Positions 26,747 through 41,159 of a stretch of 64,000 nucleotides of DNA are shown here, one piece after another. Source of the stretch: Adineta steineri (taxonomy: Eukaryota; Rotifera; Eurotatoria; Adinetida; Adinetidae); contig CAJNOI010000008.1 of the NCBI GenBank assembly GCA_905250115.1, forward strand, positions 1 through 64,000, in the 5' to 3' direction. Each line of letters opens with the position of its first letter. The stretch's first letter is position 1. Below the pieces are notes generated by a model. It was not told the DNA's origin. It did no database searches and saw only the letters and a list, made by a program, of their open reading frames with translations. A program made the translations under genes and the position numbers.

Positions 26747-28772
26747 CTACGCAAAAATAAATAAACGATGTTTTCCATTTCGTTTATAATCAGTAATAAG
26801 GAGTCCACCATCATGAGTTAAAGCTAAACCATGAACACCTTGAAAATCAAATAAAGGATTTGTTTCTCTATCTAATATAAGTTCAATATCACCATTTTCA
26901 TCAAACATTTGCACGCGATTATTATCATGATCAGCAACAACTAAATGACCATTTGCATCAATACATACACCAAATGGACAACTAAATTGTCCTGGTTCAT
27001 TACCAGGTTCACCTAATTTATAATGATAATTTCCAAAACAATCAAATACTTGCACTCGATGATTTAATTGATCTGATACAGCAACACGATTACCAGATAC
27101 CGATATAAAATGTGGATAATAAAATTGACCAGGATGTTCACCTTCATAGCCCCATTCAAGTAAAAACCGACCATCAACATCTAATTTTTGTATTCGATTA
27201 TTCATTTGATCACATACATATATATTCGATGATGAATCAGTTGTAACACCTAATTTTAAAACAAAAAAATATATAAATTTATTCTTATTATACTTTATCT
27301 TTACCCCATGGTACATTAAATTCACCAGGTTTTGATCCATGATCTCCAATAGCTTTGAGTAAATTCAAATCATTATCAAGTATAAGTAAACGATTATGTT
27401 CCGTAACAAGTACACGACCAAGTTCATCAATATGTACACCTTTAGGTCGATTAAATGGACGTGATAAAATTTGTTTTCCACTTCCTAATAATGGAATTAT
27501 TTTAATACATTGATTTTGTTGATCAGCAACATAGATAAGACCCGTTTTCGAAACAGCTACACCTGATGGACAGCAAAATGAAATTTCATCATTATCATCA
27601 CCAATTATACGAGGTGGACGACGAAATTTTGAATAATCAATAATAATACCACTGCGTTTCTTTTCACTATTATTGACAGATGGTGATAAATCAATAACAT
27701 CCTATTGCAACAAAAAAAAAGAATTCATTATATTAATAATTAAATAGAATTATCTTACTGGAATAGAACGTGGATTTGATTGATTTTGAACTGAAACTTC
27801 ACATATATCTGGTCTTCCATTACTGATTGGTATACTGAATAATAAGAAGAACAAGATTAGACATAAATTATTTATTTAAAAGTTAATATACCTGTTCTCT
27901 TTTTTTTCATCAATAGATTCACTTTTATCGAAGGTTTTTGTTGTATCAGTATGTGATAGTCGTTCTCGAATTAGATCTTTATTTGGACGAGGAGGTACTG
28001 GTGGTGGTGTATTATATGTATGGTCAATACTTTGATGTTGACGAGATATTAGATTGGTTGATCGTTTTGTTGAATCGATTGATGAAGCACGTACAAGATT
28101 ATTTAAATCAGATGTATTTCGATTTGATATTTCACTGGATATTGAAAGAACAGGATAAAGAGTATTTGAAGAATTATTAACACATATTGGATGAGTTTGT
28201 TCCACACTGGGAGTTTCTAAAAAACGAAATATAAGTTATTTAATTTTTTTTGTTTTGAAAAATAAACCTGGAAGAAAACAATTGAGCTGTTTTCCTGCTA
28301 CAACTCGAATTTGATCAATTAATTTATCAATTTTAACATCAACATTTGCTTCCGTTATTTCACGAAAATCAACCCAAACAAGTCCAGCTATAACTATTCC
28401 AAGCCATGTTGATGGTTCCCAATCACGTGTTAAACGACATGGAATTATTGAAACACGTCTTCGTTCAGCATACAATAATTCTTTTTCACAATTACGTGAA
28501 TTCTGATATTTTTGTGTCATAAAACAAACAACAACAGCAGCATTTTCAACTCCATCAGCCATACTAATGTACAAAAAAATATAGAATTCATTCAATTTTA
28601 TAATAAAAAGTAATTATACATACCTTTGAAAAAGATTGAAACTAATTCCTCCATGAATATCCATCCATACGGGTATATTTCTTGATTTAAGTACTTTATA
28701 AATTTTTGAAACTAGTTCTTTATTATCCCAATGATAACTTAACATAACATGTAATCCATGTTCCGACGACAT
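26747..28772 (-). CDS. TIR domain - NHL beta-propeller protein (581 residues)
   Basis: Six exons (28772-28624, 28563-28268, 28216-27892, 27834-27759, 27701-27305, 27249-26747) join in frame to 581 residues. Residues about 8-145 form a TIR domain: HVMLSYHWDNKELVSKIYKV, then NIPVWMDIHGG, then VVCFMTQKYQNSRNCEKELL and STWLGIVIAGLVWVDF. The CEKE glutamate sits where NADase-type TIR domains carry their catalytic Glu, which is suggestive only. A Ser/Thr-rich linker follows with a polyproline motif, PPPVPPRP, that could bind SH3. Residues about 300-581 are NHL repeats: GVAVSKTGLIYVADQQNQCI, SSNIYVCDQMNNRIQKLD, HLVVADHDNNRVQMFDENGD. No signal peptide or membrane span, so a cytosolic sensor or adaptor is the best guess. 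Confidence 0.88.
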
Positions 28773-31507
28773 TTTTTGAATAATTAAACTATACCAATAA
28801 ATATAAAATCTCGAAAAATAAATAAATATAATACACGTGTTATGATTTGATTTTTATTATTCTCAACAGGTAAATGAATCATATATTTCGATTTCCCAAT
28901 AGTCTATTCTGTTCTTTTTTTTTACACAAATCGCCTGTTTGGTCTCAAATCAATCTATCTTTCGCGAACAACAAGAGGAAAAAGGGTAATAAGGCGTCTC
29001 TTTTTCTTTTTTTCTCTCTCTCTCCTTTTTCTTGTGTGTTGCATGAAGCAGAATGACTGAACAAGCAAAACGAATCAATCCTATCTTTAATTAGTAGAGA
29101 GAGACGACTGTAAAAAGAAGACAAAAAAAAAGAGGGACGGAAGCCTGAATCATTCATTATAGCTCTAATAAAAGAATAAGAAGAAAAAAAACTGAATCTC
29201 TATTTCTCATCATTGATAAAAAATGAGCGGTCTTCGGTAATTGAATTATTTGTATGAATGAATGATGCTGAACATGATCGATGGGTGAGCACTATATACA
29301 TATCTACATATACATAACAATTAAATTATATCGTTCATCAATCCGAGGTGATATTCTCTAGTAAAAGAAGAATGAATATTATAGTAAACCGAACGGAAAT
29401 TACGCTCTTTTTCTTCTTCTTTTTTTTTGCTCATTTTCTTTTTTGTGAGATTGAGCAGTACTGCTGCATCACTCAAAGCATAGCAATCAAGTTGCATTGA
29501 CATTTTAGTCAAATTACATGCGGCATACACGCACACAGGAAGTAAGACCGGCCAGATTTTCACACATAACAAAAAGAAAATGTTCATTTCTCTGTTTTTT
29601 TGTTCCAGGCGATTCACACCAGGAAAATGAGGCAAAGAAGAAAGAATAATGAGAAAAATATACAATGATAACGTTTCTAGAAAAGTTCATCCTGTATCAT
29701 GATAATAATAATGATGATCGATCACTTTCAGCCATCGATTCTAATTATTCTATCAACGTGTAATATGATCAAGTAGCAAATATTGACTCTGTCTGTTGAC
29801 TTTTTGTCTTTTCTTTTTCATTTACCGATGTCCGAACATAATATACCTTCTATCACATACCAGTGCTCGATTTCTCGCGTTAATATATTTTTTTTTCTTG
29901 TTAACTTTATATTTCATCACGAAAAATTATTCTTCATAAATAGTCCTATCAATACGACGAAGTGGCCACTCATAGATTTAAGTTTGATTATGAACTCGTT
30001 CAAATGCATTCGTTCGAATAATTAGTCTTCTTTATACTACTTCAACATACCTTGTCTATGTGTATCAACATAAGAGTAAAGCTTAACGCTTTCGGCCAGT
30101 GTGTGTGTGTGTGTTTTGTTTATCTAACCTCAAATATGAATTGTCAATTGATGCTAGAAGCATCAGAACAAACAATGAACAATTTCATTACTTTCATTTT
30201 TTTTAAATAAGCAAAATTTTCTAGGTGAACGTATTAAAACACAAACCTTTAAATGATGAATGAATAAAAAGAAGGCGTTGATCATTCGAATACATCGTAT
30301 ATATACGCGTGTCAATGCATCACATGTTCAAACGAAAGAGAAGAGTGTACACTACATATTGCGAATAAAAGTGGGATGTATACTACACGATAACATGCGA
30401 GCATTTTTACAATCTCTCTAGGGACATTTTATTTGATGTTATTAACTTTTTTTTTCCTCAACATTCTGAATGATACTCTATTCTGGGGATTACTTATAAA
30501 ATACATGAATATAAAACTTATCGATACCAGTTTTTGTTTAGTTTTGTTGAAAATAATTACAAAAGTAATTTTATAATTAATTGTGAATAGATTGATGATA
30601 AATTCATACTATCAATCTACGATAAATGATGTTCATTTCTAATTCATTGTCAAAGCTAATAAACATGTCTTACATACATACATATTATTTATAATCAGAT
30701 GTTTCAGTTATTCGACGATAATTAATGGTTATACATAAATGAATCAAAAGTAATAGTGTAAAACTAATGGAGGAAATGAACTAATGATGATACCTTTTGT
30801 TTTCAATCATATGATACGATGTCCTTTCAAGATAGTCTTTCTTTTATACTATTCATTTTATTTCGTGGGACTCGTCTTTGAAAATCTCTCGATTTTTTTA
30901 TTATAAATCATTTAAACAATCTAAGTGAATCAAATTACAAACATACGACTCATAGTTATCGTTGTTTTTTCAAGAAAATTTCCTTTGATAAATCAAATAC
31001 AAGAACGAATATAGTAATCCATAATAGTTGAGATCTTTTTTTGCTACATTATATCAGACCTTAAGAGTTCTGTGAAAGAAGAAGAGAAACCATGCAGTGA
31101 AAGTCTATTTCAATAGTAACCAACTGTGAAAATAATGGCTAGGAAGTATAATATTTTATGAAACTAGGAAAGTGATGAGTATACTTGAAACGAACCAATC
31201 CTTTTTTTAATAGAGTAATAAATAATAAGCCTTTTTTATATTCAAAATATATACATTAACGTCAAACAATACAATGGATATATAAATATATATATGTATA
31301 TAATTTACTTAAACAATACATAAATCTTTTCTTTGATTTTTCTTCTTAAACCCAAATAGACATGACAACAACAGCAATAAAAATAGACTCACAAAAAAAA
31401 ATAGAATAATAAAGAATAAAATAAAATAACAGCACTGTATTTTAATGACAGTAATAAAACAAAAATAAATAAAAATGATTAAATATATTCGATGTTTCTT
31501 ATTCCCC
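28773..31507. other. Intergenic, 2.7 kb
   Basis: Between the 5' end of TIR-NHL (minus) and the 3' end of UBA5 (minus). It includes a pyrimidine tract (28996-29031), which is a GA tract on the TIR-NHL coding strand. Frames at 28874, 28945, 29321 and 29783 are short, low-complexity and mutually overlapping, and are treated as chance. Confidence 0.6.
28996..29031. repeat. CT/GA tract upstream of the TIR-NHL gene
   Basis: CTCTTTTTCTTTTTTTCTCTCTCTCTCC-type run. On the coding strand it is a GA-rich tract about 230-260 bp before the TIR-NHL start codon. Confidence 0.6.
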
Positions 31508-33107
<1,600 letters not shown>

Positions 33108-33246
33108 CTAGAAAAAAACATATAAATAAACTTTATGTTTCTTTTTTTTTTTGTTACAAATCACACGATCAATGAGATTGTTAATTATACGAAAAGAAAA
33201 AACAGAAAAAAACAGAAACAAAAACAGAACAACAAATTAACGTAAA

Positions 33247-36200
33247 TTAACAACCGGACAAATCTTTTTTTGCTGTAGATTTTCTATGCCATCTTGTATC
33301 ACTTGGATCAAAACCACGTTCATTTGCACCAACAACTGCCCAGTCAGGTGTGGCAGCCATATACTCTAATGATGTAAAAGTTTCAGCACCTGATGTTGCT
33401 TTATGTCTTGCAACAAGTTCTTGAAATCGATCATAATCAATCCATGTATGCCATTTACCATCAACACGAAACTAAAAAGAACAAGAAAAATAATTTTTTT
33501 GTAATACAAAATATTTATTCTTACTTTAGTATTAGCAAGTAAAAGACAATTTGAATGTTCATGTTCACATGCTACCTCATATTGTGGTAAACGTTCACAA
33601 AGTGCTTGAACAAATGTTACAACTTCTTCATGCCATGGAACATTAGCCATTGTTAAACTACTTGCACCTGAATCACCACAATAAGTTACTCCCTAAAATA
33701 AAATATTCAATTTTTTGAAAACATTATTTTTGTTTTCCATACTTTAACTTCAATAAAGTCTGGATCACCAAGTTCAACTAATTTAGCATACTGTTCAATT
33801 TCTTCGGTATTAAAACCTTTTACTAATGTTAATCGATATACTGTTCTTTGACCCTAGAATAAATAAATTAGAAACAAAAACTTTCATCTTTCATCTTACT
33901 TTGTCTTTCAATGCTCGTAAACAAGCTAAAAATCGTTCCCAGAAATCACGAAATAATGGTCGATCAATTTTCTTTAATGATTCTTTTGTTGCTGCATCAA
34001 CACTAACATATAATTGTGTAACTGGTTGTAAGGTTTTAATTTCATCAGGAAATTGTGCATTTGTAACAAGAAATGAACTGATTTGTTTTGAATGAAGTAT
34101 CTCAATCAATTCATTGATATGTGGATACATAATTGGTTCACCAACAAGTGATAAAGCACAATGACGTATTTTCATACCTGAAAAATATCAACAAAAATGA
34201 TTGAACAAAAAATTCATTTTATCAAATACCTTCAGCAAGTCGTGCAGGTAATACACCGGGTACACCTTTGAATGTATTAATCATTTTATAATGATTATCT
34301 ATAGCACCTTGAGTTACAGTTTTAGCATCATCTGTTTTCCATTGCCATGATGTACCGACTGGATTTGAATGATGTCTGTATAAGATAAAATTAAAATATT
34401 TCGAAGAAAAAAATTATAATAAACTAACCTCCAACAAAAAACACATTTATTTGCACATGCAAGACTTGGTGTAGTTTCCATACAACGATGACTTTCAATT
34501 CCATAGAATGTATGTTTATAACATCCACCACGTCCTCGTAACATTGACTAGAAAATACAATCAAAACTATTTATATAATCTCTATATAGTTTAAGTATGA
34601 AATAATATAAATATATATACTAAGTGTCGTTTTCGATTTATCATTAAAAACGGATCAATATTCTCTAGAGAGAATAGAAGAAACTAAGTTTATTACACTT
34701 TCTCTATACTAACCTATTAAAGAAGAAACAAATAAATCTCGATTTTAAGATCTTTATCATCGCTTGTAGAATACCCAGTGATATGAATATGAAATAAAAT
34801 CTACTAATAAATATATATATATATACGTACTTTTGTCCATCGACATAATTTTACACCTGAATGACTACCAATTAATTTGTAACCTTGTTTTTCTAATGAT
34901 TTACGTATTAATGGAGTAACCATTTCTTTAGGTGGACCTTTGGGCGTCTATACGAAAACATTCTATTTTATATCTATTGAATTTTTTATAATAAATATCT
35001 TACCTTTGTTGGTGAAGAATTTTCCATATATTCTCCCATGTCTTCTAAATCGATAATATCATCATTACCGTCTTTGCATCCTCCAGCTTCATCGTCATCA
35101 TCACTTTCGATTCTTGGCTCTTCTTCTTCATCGTCATCATTATTATTATCATCATTCTAAAAATAATCGATAATTTACAAATGAAATCAATGTTTTTTTC
35201 GGTGTTTCTAACTTTAATCGAATGATCACCATTTGTTACTGTTTTACAACATGTTGTTGTTGAAGTATCATTTGAACAATCACATTTTTCTGTTTTTGGT
35301 GTTTCCAAAGCAGATTTTAATTTAGATGACCATTTGGAATAATGTCCTTCCTGACCTAATCGAATGAAAAAAAACATTATTTTTACAAGTCCAATGAAAA
35401 TGAATTTTTACCTCCATAAATACTCTTTGCTGTATTTTCATCAGCTAATTCAGTTGGTAGAAGGCGTTTTGCTCCTAATTCTGATAGACAACGATCAACT
35501 TCTTTTGCTACCTATTTCAAAAACACAATATTTATTTTATTTCTTATATTTTATGATTTTACTTTATTGAAATTTTCGAAATAAAGTGAATTGCCACATC
35601 CAAAAATTGCATATGTTAACTTTTCAAGTTCACCTTTCGAAACTCGAAAATCAGTTGCTGCTTCTTGTAAATGTAAAAGAAACCATTTAGCTGATGGTGG
35701 TGGTGTAGCATCTTCATAAGTTGGAATAAATACTAACAATGTTCTTTGATTTTTAGCCTTAATAATAAAATTTATATTAATAAAAATATACAAAAAAGGT
35801 AATGATTAATACTTGTGTTTGAAGAAATTCTTCTGGATCAGTAACATCATTGAAATCCTGAATGATAACTTGACGATTTAAATCTTTCGATAATTTATCA
35901 TAAGTTGACTGAGCAAATGTCTGATATGAAAAGACAACAAATATTAAAAAAGATTTTTTGTTAATTATGTATTATTCTTACTCGACTATTTCCTTTAACG
36001 GAACCAAAAACAATTGTAACTCCATTTTTTTCCAATGGAATTATTTTTTTCGATGATGGAGATTTTGGTGAAGATTTCTAATAAATTCATATAAAGTAAA
36101 TTACACGAAGACAATAAACTTACAAAACGTTTAATAACACTGAGTGATGAAAAAATAACGAAAACAAGTGTAAAAAGTGGAACGGTAAACAAATGCCAAA

Positions 36201-36342
36201 AAGTCCATTCAGCTCCTTTAAAAAGAAAACAAAAAACTTCGAAAAAATATTTCTATATAACAATATTCATACCGCCAAAATAATAGAATATCAAACCGGT
36301 GAGAGCCGAACCAGCTGTGAGTAAATAAAGATCAACAGTCAT
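33247..36342 (-). CDS. TYW1: tRNA wybutosine-synthesising enzyme TYW1 (flavodoxin + radical SAM)
   Basis: Makes the tricyclic core of wybutosine at position 37 of tRNA-Phe. More than a dozen short-intron exons. The N-terminus has two hydrophobic stretches ([20 protein letters not shown] and [19 protein letters not shown]), as in the animal enzyme. Next is the flavodoxin domain ([13 protein letters not shown], then [11 protein letters not shown], then [17 protein letters not shown]), then an acidic linker. [20 protein letters not shown] precedes the radical-SAM cluster motif CANKCVFCW. Further blocks are [11 protein letters not shown] and [18 protein letters not shown], and the chain ends KDLSGC. 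Both cofactor domains are intact. It starts 86 bp below the isochorismatase-like stop and ends 139 bp above UBA5. Confidence 0.95.
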
Positions 36343-36428
36343 CTAAAATATGAATCAATTTTAGTTTAAAGATTGGATTCCTTTTTCTAATAAAATAAAA
36401 TTCGAGAAAGAAAAAACGGTGGGATATT

Positions 36429-37207
36429 TTATGAAGATGAATTTGGAATATTTTTTAATGCTAAAAGACCAGTATCAGCCGCTGATGTTTTTATATATTG
36501 TTGAATTTGTTTAAATTTTGGATGACCAGCATCTTGTGTTAATTGCAAAACTATTGACTCAAATGTTGTAAGAAAAGCACCGGCCTGACGCATATGATCA
36601 AATGCATACATTCTAAACAAAATATGTAATTACATAAGATTGACTTAGAAAGTAAAGTACCTATCAGTTAAAGAACGTGATGAAACAGCATCAGCAACGA
36701 TATAAACACGTTTATTTTGTGCTAATAGATCAATTGCTGTTTGTAGTACACATGCGTGAGCTTCAATACCACAAATAATAGCCGTGTCAAATTCTATATG
36801 AATAATAATAAATAGAGTCGATTTATTTACGAAATAGTAAAATGTTTTTTTCTCTTTTACCTTTGTTTTTTTGTTTCATATATGATGCAACATCAGGTGT
36901 ACACATAGAAAAAAGTGTTTTTTCAAAGGGTTTTTCATCACCAATTTCAAGTTCTTTAACAGTTCGGCCAAGACCTATTTATTATAAAATAAAATAAATC
37001 TGTTTGTTTTTCAATAAATAATATACCTTTTGGATATTGTTCAGTGACTATATATGGAACATCGAGTATTTTACATGCTTGTAATAATTTATTTGATGTT
37101 TCAATAATTTGAGGAAAATATTTAATCGTTGGACGAAATTTTTCTTGCATATCACATAGCAAAAGCAAAGATGTTTTACGCGAAAGGCGTGCTATATGTT
37201 GAGCCAT
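36429..37207 (-). CDS. ISOC2: Isochorismatase-domain protein (ISOC1/2-like)
   Basis: Cysteine-hydrolase-fold protein of the animal ISOC1/ISOC2 group. Its substrate is unknown. About 200 residues in four exons; the first is 37207-37027. It starts MAQHIARLSRKTSLLLLCDM, with the conserved Asp and QEKFR that follow. Other family blocks are VPYIVTEQYPKGLGRTV, then FDTAIICGIEAHACVLQTA, which carries the active-site Cys, then VADAVSSRSLTDR. The tail is HMRQAGAFLTTFES and HPKFKQIQQYIK. Asp, Lys and Cys of the presumed triad are all present. ISOC1 versus ISOC2 is not decidable; length favours ISOC2. It is the first gene of a tight minus-strand trio with TYW1 and UBA5. Confidence 0.9.
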
Positions 37208-38475
37208 TTATAATGTTACTCACTGAAATTCTTAAACTGATTATTATTTTAATACGTAATGAATTCGTTTTTCACAAGTACTTAATTCATATTGGTTGTA
37301 TGAGCAGCCATGATGCTTGTCTACTAGCCTCTCTTATATGACGGTAATGATTGATGTCATTTTTACAATTAGAAAGTATTATATTTTTATAGTAAATAAA
37401 AGTTTTTATTTAGATATTTAAATTATTTTATTGTTTACTCTATTTTGAATATTGGTATTCTATGGAACTTGACGATCGTCATCCATTGATTATATATATA
37501 TATTTATTTACGTATTTACTCAACTTGTATTCATTGAATGTCGCAGTTGCAAAGAATGTGATTCAAATACCTTGTTTTCTTGTCGTAAATATTCGTATTA
37601 AGAATGTGATTAGAATGTATCAAGATATTACGTAAAAAACAACAAAAACTAATTTCCTTTTTAGTGATAAGATTTTTATCTGATACTTGTCATTCTATAC
37701 AAAAATAAGAAAAGTTCATAGATTATCTTCTCTATTGATTATTACCTACATCTTATCTATCATAAAATAATTTTAATACTCTAATGAATAGTATTCATGC
37801 AACCATAGCAATTTCTTAAGTAAATAATTCCCTCAAAGTGCAAGTACATTTTTTACTTATAGAACAGTCCAAAGAGGATTAAACGTAAGTTAAAGTAAAA
37901 ACCCATTTTTCTTCTAAGTAATAAACATTGATAGAAAATTTCTCAAGTGAGAAATTACTTTCTTCGAGAACTACCAAAGCATTACACAGTTAAATTATTT
38001 ATGTCCGGATATGAATCTATTTGAAAGTATATTTATATATGTAAAAAAAATTCTTGCATAAGAAAATTATTTTCTTTCGTCTTTATTTCAGGAACATATG
38101 CTATTTTTGAGGCCATCTAATTTAAACTACATATTTTAATCATGATAAAAACATCTAGAACGATATAGTTGTTTTTGTCATTCTTCAATAATTCTATTTC
38201 AGTTAAAACAAAAAAAAAACTCGGAGTTTTTCTTTTTTCTTTTCTTTTTTGTAATTCCCTTATTTTCTCTTTTTCTTCTGTTGCCCTTTTATATTTTTAT
38301 AGGCAAAGAAAAAAAAGTACTATTTATTTTTTTTCTCCTGAAGCTTCTCTGCCATTGCCAACTATTGCGCCTTTTTAAAATAAAAAAAAACAATTTTTAT
38401 ATATCATAGTCACTTTATCTATATTATTATAGAAAAACCTTCTTCTGTTTTTATTAAAAAATATATATATAAGCG
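37208..38475. other. Intergenic between divergent genes
   Basis: Shared 5' region of ISOC (minus) and ITM2 (plus), 1.27 kb, AT-rich. The open frames at 37129 and 38169 lack support. The T-rich stretch 38160-38400 may contain the ITM2 leader. Confidence 0.55.
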
Positions 38476-39994
38476 ATGGTTGGCGTTTCGTTAAATAATT
38501 CAAATAAGGCCGATGATAAAGAACAATTGGTAGAAACAAATACCGGTGATGTTCTTGTCACCGTTCTAGTAAGTTTTATTGTAGAAAATTATTTTAATAA
38601 TATTTTACTTTAAATTAGCCAATCAAAGGTGAACAAGATGATATTCCAATACAACAAATAGAGGATGTTCGTCGAAAACAAGCATCGATTTTATTCGGTT
38701 GTCTTTCGGCATTATTTATGTTAGGATGTTTAGTTATTGGAACATGGCTTTTATTTGATTTTGTTAATCGTACAGATCATGTAAGAATATTTCATAATCT
38801 ATTTGATAGAATTTTTTTCTATAATAAATATTTTAGACATGGCGTCGTACATGCCGTTTTCGAGTTAAACCAGCAATGGATAAAGATGCTGATAATCGTG
38901 TTTTCTTTGATCATGGTGGTTTAACTGCTTTTGATGATGGTAAAAATCACCTTGTACCACCATTTAAAAAACCAGGTGTTCAACGGGAATTTCATCAGGA
39001 AGTAAGTAACACTTAGATATAGCATAGTTGCTTTTATTATTATTAAAATAAACAGAATGTCTGATCAATTCTGAGTACTAAATTAACTTATTTGTCAAAA
39101 CATAACTTTGACCGAGTAGATTATGAGAAGAATTCATTAATAAGCTTATATTGTTTAAAATTTCAGTTTGATTCAGTTTATCCAGATGAGAAATTTGTAT
39201 TTCTTTTCATTGAAAAGAGTGGGTTTTGTTATCTTGCTTAAAGCATTTCATTACTTGAATTACTTAATTAATAGAGATTACTTCTTCTCTTAAGATACAT
39301 TCGCTTAAGGGTATATAAAATATAAGACAAAAATAATCATATCTGATTTAATTTTAGGTAAATGTCGATCTTAAGAAGAATACTGAAACTATTGAAGTAC
39401 CACAAATTGGCTTTACAAGTACTGTTCGTATAATTGAAGATTTCGATCATGTAAAGTTTTTTTTTCCATTGAAAAGAAATTTTTATTTAAAACTATTTTT
39501 ATCAATAGAATATCACTGCTATTCGTGATTTTGGTGTTAATAAATGTTTTATTATGCCACTTGATCGTCAACATGTACCAAATCCATCAAATCTTATTGA
39601 AACATTTTTAGCTATGATGGTACGAACAAAAAAAAGACTAAGATTTTAAATTAAAAACATTTTTTCTTATTTTAGTCAGGACAATTCTTGCCTGATAATG
39701 AAGTTTTACGTAAAACAATGAAAGTTCAAACACCAGCTTTAACTGAAAGTGAAGTTGCTTTATATGGCCCTGTTGTTGCTGGTACATGCTCAAAAGATAT
39801 TAAAACATATCGTCTTGTTGCCAAAACAGCTGATGAAATGAAAAGTAAATATTTTTTGTCTTTCTATCGAATTGAAACTTTATTTTAAATTCAATTGTAT
39901 AGATCGTCGTCGTCGTCGTAGTAGCCCACAAAAAGTATCGTCATTTATGTATTCGGTCGGTAAACGTGCAATTATGTTTGACATCGACCATTAG
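38476..39994 (+). CDS. ITM2: Integral membrane protein 2 (ITM2/BRI) with BRICHOS domain
   Basis: Type II membrane protein whose lumenal BRICHOS domain acts as a chaperone for the protein's own C-terminal peptide. Seven exons (38476-38568, 38619-38780, 38837-39001, 39358-39450, 39509-39619, 39676-39844, 39903-39994) give 294 residues. The membrane span is ILFGCLSALFMLGCLVIGTW. BRICHOS carries VNVDLKKNTETIEVPQIGF and the paired cysteines in NKCFIMPL and AGTCSKDIKTYRL. A run of five arginines (NRRRRRSSPQ) follows, where ITM2 proteins have their furin site, leaving a C-terminal peptide of about 25 residues. The third intron is 356 bp, much longer than its neighbours. The start at 38476 is the first ATG in frame. 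Confidence 0.88.
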
Positions 39995-41159
39995 ATAACA
40001 CATGCAAAATCAAAAAATAAAAACCATCTGTCATCAATTTTCTCCTTTTTGCTAAAAAATTAATCAAAATAATTTTATTCCATTTACATAGCTTTTTTGC
40101 GTCTATTTTTTTCTCGTCTTTTGCTTTCTCATGATTCTCATTGTCAAAAATCTCTTCGATTTATGTATACTAATCTTGCTTTCTTCGTTCACTTACATAT
40201 ATAGAAACATACATATATATATATAAATATTGTTCGTAATTAAAAAATAAAATTTTTTTTTGACGAGTTAAACATCGCCAATATAATAATATTTCAAGTA
40301 GTCTGTATTTGTAGATAGATACATGTGCAACATTGTAGTGTTAATGACACACTTTCATAGTGATAAAGAAACATTCTTTATAATAACCTTTGTGTTTTTC
40401 TTCTGCATCTGTATGATTATTTCATAGAATGATTACTTGTTTGCTAGTTGTGATGAATGTGTAGCTAAAAAGCAAGTAGGGTGTGCTGTGTGTGTACATG
40501 TATGTATGTGTGTTCAGGATAAAGAAGAAAAAAAAAAAGAATTGCACAACTTATTCGTTGATCGTCAAAGAGAGTGAGTGGCAGAAGAAAAAGGGAAAGA
40601 GAGAGAGAGAGCAGGAGAGGGATAGAGAAGAAAAAAAAGAAAAGAACGGACAACCGGTGGAGATGACAATTCTGTATTGAAGGGCTAATGCATGTAGAAG
40701 CGATGACTAGTCTGATTGAGTCATTGACCAAATTTTCTTTTTCTCCCGCCTCTATCTCTGTTAGTGAATTATTGCAGAAATTTTTTTTTTCGAGCTCTAA
40801 CCATATATATGTGACCTGAGTTCATTTCTTATCTTACAGCGTTTCTTTCTTTGTCGTTGATTTTAATCGACAACTATTGTGGCATTCGTGTTAAATCTTC
40901 TATCCTTTTTATAGTTGCAAGTCTTAACATGAAATGTAAGTCAGCTGACGATGGTATATGTCATAGCATGTTTAATGATTGATGTATTCAAAAGAGCGTA
41001 TGAGAAAAGAAAAAAGGGCGACCTTGCCGTTTTTGCGTGCACTATTATTGGAAAGTGGATAATAGACGAGGTTGTATAAGTGAAGAAAAAAAGGGGGACG
41101 AACAAGGACAGAGACATCAACACAATAAGACAAAAGTCTGTCGATTATTATAGATTAAT
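39995..41159. other. Intergenic upstream of TBCEL
   Basis: It holds the ITM2 3' flank (AATAAA near 40016), a GA tract (40569-40645) and no credible gene. The frames 40465-40731 (minus) and 40483-40680 (plus) are opposite readings of that low-complexity tract. Confidence 0.6.
40569..40645 (+). repeat. GA-rich polypurine tract upstream of TBCEL
   Basis: Runs of GAGAGAGAGAGA within AAGGGAAAG and GAAGAAAAAAAAG sequence, about 520 bp before the TBCEL start. Confidence 0.65.

Noticed and set aside
39167..39230. Possible extra ITM2 exon after TTTCAG at 39166
   Set aside because: Joining GAA directly to GTAAATGTCGAT at 39358 gives the expected BRICHOS start; the extra segment has no good donor in frame.
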